A DNA stretch of 64,000 nucleotides from positions 6,361,501 to 6,425,500 of the forward strand of contig NC_090795.1 of NCBI RefSeq assembly GCF_040054535.1, written 5' to 3'. This document shows positions 60,142 to 64,000 of this stretch, piece after piece (the stretch's first letter is position 1; each line of letters starts with the position of its first letter). The stretch comes from Antennarius striatus. Taxonomy: Eukaryota; Chordata; Actinopteri; Lophiiformes; Antennariidae. The notes beneath the pieces were generated by a model. The model had not been told where the DNA came from. It did not search any database and saw only the letters and a program-made list of their open reading frames with translations. Position numbers and translations under genes: made by a program.

Positions 60142-61309
60142 CTGGATGACAAAAAATTAAAACGAAAATTTAGATTTCTCATATTTTGATTCTCTTTTCT
60201 TGAAACTGCATTGGTGATGGTTAACAACAGTGTCAAACAAATGAAAGGTAATCATCAGCTGACCTCTTCAAACATGTTACTGTAGTTCCAAAATCACCTT
60301 GGACATGCATGTATCAATTATTTGGAATCAAATCCAAACTGAAAACACATACAGTACTTGCTGATGGATGGTTGTGGGTAGACAAAGACATTTCATCCAA
60401 CACAAAATAAGATTGATCTTATTAAATGAAAAAAATGATTTAGCTGCATTTGCAAAAGAGTAGATAACCATTAACATGTCCATGACCCTTCCACCTGGCA
60501 ATGGCAAAACAAACAAGATTGTGGAGATAGAAACAGCCAGACAGCCCACCCTTAATATGAATTCATGTTGTTTTATGCGCCACTGTCAAAAGTGAAGTCG
60601 GTACCTACAAAACAGACCCCCATCTCATCGAATAAACAGCAGAGTGAATGTGTAACATCATCAGGAGACTTTGTTTGGATGCGGTCCAGAGGTTAAATTA
60701 GATTTACTTTGTGTTCTCAGAGGACTTTTGTTCAAACTTTACCATCTAAATGAGTTTAATATAAATGTTGAGTTCACAGTTGGCAATCTGCACCCACTTA
60801 CAATCACCGCAGCTAATGAGTCATGACATTGTCTCCGTGTTGATGACATCATGACTACAGTCCATCTCTGTGGTTAAGAACAACTTAACTTAAAACTAAA
60901 AACAGAGCTTCAGAATACTAATGCTAATAACTGCATGTGAATTCTCATGCACCTTAAATATCTTTGGAATTGCCCAGATAACTCATAGATAAGCATGCCT
61001 GTCATCTTATTTCCCCAGTCTGGCTCCTGCTGAATGAAAGCAGTGATCTGGATGAGGAATCAGACTGCTGTCAGTGTCTCATTTCTTTTGTGCAACTTTC
61101 CATTGAATAAAGAACATCCATCTAAAAAGAGGCTCCATATTTGCATTAGGTATGACAGAAAATTGGGTGACATTGGTGAACGGGGACAAAGCGGAGAGCC
61201 AAGAGGAGTGACAAGCTGCATTGTGTTGCGGTTATACACAAACATCACCCTTCCATGTTATCTGTCACACACACACCCTCAGCCAAACACGCGCATGCAC
61301 ACGCATACA

Positions 61310-61378
<69 letters not shown>

Positions 61379-63468
61379 CTGAGAACAAAACGCTGAAAAT
61401 GGCCTTTTCAAGGTTCGGAACATTGTCCATGACACAATTCAAGGTTTAAATTGATTGTGCCTGATTGTTTGCCAGGCTTGAAGTGCAAAGATATTTATTC
61501 TCTCAATTACTTCAGAGTGTCCTTGTCTACGGCTCACAGTAGAGCACTGAATTACCCAGTGGAACCAACACTCGCGGTCCACCTGAGACTAGATGGTGTT
61601 ATTGTAGACAGTCTGAGACACAGCAAAGCAGACTGGGATGAGCAAGTAAGGGAGAGACAGTGGGTTCATCGGGTCCATCGTACAGTGACGCTGCATGGAG
61701 GAAAATGTGACAGAGCCATTTAAAGAGAGAACAGACGGAGGAAAATGTGAGATCAATAGCAGGTGCGTGTGTGGGCAAGTGTACTAGCAAAGAGGGAGGG
61801 CATAAAAAAGACAGCAGCCTCTGATGTTGCAGCTCTTTGAAGCACGTTACGAAAATGCAGCCAGTTCGACTGTTCTCAACACGGTGCACTCCTCTCTCAA
61901 TCCTTTGGCTGTAGCGTCATGGCATTGCTCTCAATATGAAATAACAATAGGGAGGAGAGGAAGTGACAGGAGACAATCAGGGAGTCACCGGAGTGAGGAG
62001 GGTGAGTGAAAGGAATGAAGTCCAAGAATACATTAGAAAAGTGACAAAATAGTTCATGTGCAAGAGCTTATTCCCAAACTTTGAATTAATTAACCATGCT
62101 AACCGACTGCTGGCGCCATTTTTATATTCAATACATTCGTGTGCAGCGTGAGTATCTTTTTATCAATCTCTTGACAAGAAATCAAGTAACTGTATTCTGA
62201 GAAAGCAAAACCTTTCATTTAATGGAACAGAAAAATATTGGTAGGGAGAAAACGTACATCAACAAAACCGCTCACAATAAACACGTTTCTAGATTGCTAC
62301 CAGGCTTAGGGGGATAACTCAGCTTCACTTGAACTCGTGACAGAACTCTTGCCGTCTCATTAGGTTGTTTCAACACGGTGACGCTGCCTGACAGGTTTAC
62401 AATCAAGAGGTTTATTTTGCATGGGAAAAACTTTCTCTTCCTACAGAAACAACACCTGTTTGGCAGCTTTCCAACTCCTCGAGGGAACTTCATTCAAATC
62501 ACAGGGAATGAATTACGTTTTAACAGCATGATGTGCAGTCAAGCATGCAAAATCTCAAGTCGGTGTCAAAAGCATCACATCAGGTAATCTCTTTGTCAGG
62601 ATTTCAAAACTAAGTCAGTGCAAAACTACAAGGAGTCGAACAAAGTACCAACGTCAGATCACACTCAGCATGGACGTGTGTCTCAACTTGACTGCTTCAC
62701 ATATAATCTCACATGACTGCTCCCAATGCAAATTAGGTACACATCCCTGGAACAAACAGACATGAAGTTTAGTATTTTGCTTGAATTTATAAAAAAGATT
62801 CAAATAAAAAGGAAAATTTACAAGATTTCCCATTGTTCCACAACTGTTTTGTATTATCTTCCATCATGATCATAAATAATGCATTTTAGAAATAATTAGA
62901 AATTGCAGACTACATGTGCATTAGAACACACAAAGGGTGCATTCACATTAAAATTATGACAAGTCTAACTGCAATTTTCTTTTTTGTATTATTGTGACAA
63001 AAATCTTTTCAAGTATGTGTGAAGATACAATCTGATCTTCATAAATCTAATTCAATCACTTTCACATATGGCCCTTGAATCCCATAGGAACAAGGACTTG
63101 AAGCAAGAAAACTTCGATAGCGTTCTACATCATCCGATGGAAATTCGACCTACTTCTTCTGGTAGTCTGCTCATAAATGATTGTGTACAGTGGTGTTAGA
63201 TTGATAAAATATTTTGATGGATGTAGCATGTGTCTATACACAGCACCACACACATTTTACTGCCAGATAACAGATAATAAAGTGAAATCTAATCATTGTT
63301 TCCTTTTTTTAATACACGGTTTCAAACATCCTGTGGGTGTGTTAGTACCACTGTCTGGCAATGGTTCTGCATTACTAACAGGTGTTGGTAAAAATAAAAA
63401 CAAGAACCAAGGCAGTCAGAGACTGCAACATCCCACAGAGGGTAGTTCAGGGTACCCTGAAAGTAGTA
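60142..63468 (-). other. 5' part of oxsr1, intron sequence
   Basis: I looked on the minus strand for the missing kinase exons (the glycine-rich loop, VAIKRINLEK, and the KDELWLVMKLL region) and did not find them. The interval therefore reads as intron. It contains a CA microsatellite at 61308-61377 and no other recognised element before the Tigger piece at 63469. Confidence 0.55.
61308..61377. repeat. (CA)n microsatellite in oxsr1 5' intron
   Basis: Long CA array with imperfect CATA/CGCA units on its left side. Confidence 0.95.
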
Positions 63469-64000
63469 CAGTGGTACTTCTACTTACGTAATTTCTTCCG
63501 GAACCAATAATTTCCTAAGTAGAAAATTTCGTTAAGTAGAGACATGTTTTTCCATGCAAATGCCCTTCCATGCAAATTTCCAAGCCCCCAAAAATTCAGA
63601 CATATGTTTTATAAAGCATAGAAATGCATCAAAACATGTAACAAATACATGTTACGATTAGATTATCACTCAAATGAGAGTTGTGCATAACGTAAAAAAA
63701 CAAAGAATAAAGAATAAAAATGACAGTCATTTACCTTTTAACTACTGTCCTCATGTTTTGTGCCCTCTAGGTTCATGCGTTCCAGCCTCACGATGCCGAA
63801 CAACAGAGTGAATTCCAGTCCTCCTTTTGAACTTCTCCAACCACCCACGAAATGCCTTAAACTTAAACTTCCTTTTGTTTTAATAACGTGGCGATTGTAG
63901 ATGCATTAGGGCCATATTCTTTGGCGAGATCAACCAAACGCATCCCTTTCTCATGCTTTTCTATTACCTCTTGCTTTGTTAGTATGGACAAAAAAGCTCT
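63469..64000 (-). mobile_element. Tigger/pogo-like DNA transposon, runs off the window
   Basis: The terminal repeat CAGTGGTAC...CTACTTACG at 63469 is preceded by TA. On the minus strand, 63870-63990 encodes a psq-type helix-turn-helix (LTKQEVIEKHEKGMRL, then LAKEYGPNASTIATLL), and 63770-63860 encodes a CENP-B-like DNA-binding piece (FRGWLEKFKRRTGIHSVV). The catalytic DDE region is not between this and the terminal repeat, so the copy is internally deleted. It lies inside oxsr1 or its 5' flank. Confidence 0.7.

Overview
The window is vertebrate genomic DNA, almost certainly from a percomorph-type teleost. The genes are split by GT–AG introns, and the intergenic DNA carries typical fish repeats: RTE- and Rex1/CR1-like LINE tails, tRNA-derived SINEs, hAT and Tigger/pogo pieces, and long CA/TG microsatellites. 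All recognised host genes lie on the minus strand. Exon coordinates were worked out by hand from reading frames, splice signals and comparison between copies.

Positions 1–43.5 kb hold a tandem array of seven complete-looking organic-anion-transporter-type SLC22 genes (slc22a13-like), called A to G here from left to right. Each has ten coding exons. Exons 2–9 have exactly the same lengths in all seven copies (104, 155, 172, 121, 95, 215, 109 and 195 nt), and each gene encodes about 534–542 residues with 12 expected membrane segments. Two decayed copies also remain: a terminal-exon remnant at about 19.92–20.46 kb and a heavily eroded unit at about 36.7–38.25 kb. Genes D, E and the 3' end of F were homogenised by a recent duplication of about 4.8 kb, so F looks like a chimera.

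Positions 47.95–60.14 kb and beyond hold the last 15 coding exons of oxsr1 (OSR1, the WNK-activated Ste20-type kinase). Its first exons lie past the right edge. OXSR1 next to SLC22A13/SLC22A14 is also the human arrangement on 3p22, which supports reading the array as a lineage-specific expansion of the slc22a13 locus. Gene G, nearest oxsr1, looks most ancestral: it keeps the basic residue in membrane segment 8, which the other six copies have replaced by Asn.

Introns and spacers record much transposon activity: a decayed RTE-like LINE between A and B, a Ty3/Gypsy fossil and microsatellite in intron 8 of C, a hAT transposase relic after C, SINE plus Tigger fragments in intron 8 of D and E, an RTE-like LINE tail with a target-site duplication in intron 4 of F, a hAT-like non-autonomous element in intron 1 of G, Rex1-like, SINE and RTE tails between G and oxsr1, and a Tigger/pogo element at the right edge. 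A short HNF1-like element lies 56–110 bp upstream of the start codon in every transporter gene, which suggests shared kidney, liver or gut expression. No CRISPR array, rRNA gene or convincing functional tRNA gene was seen.
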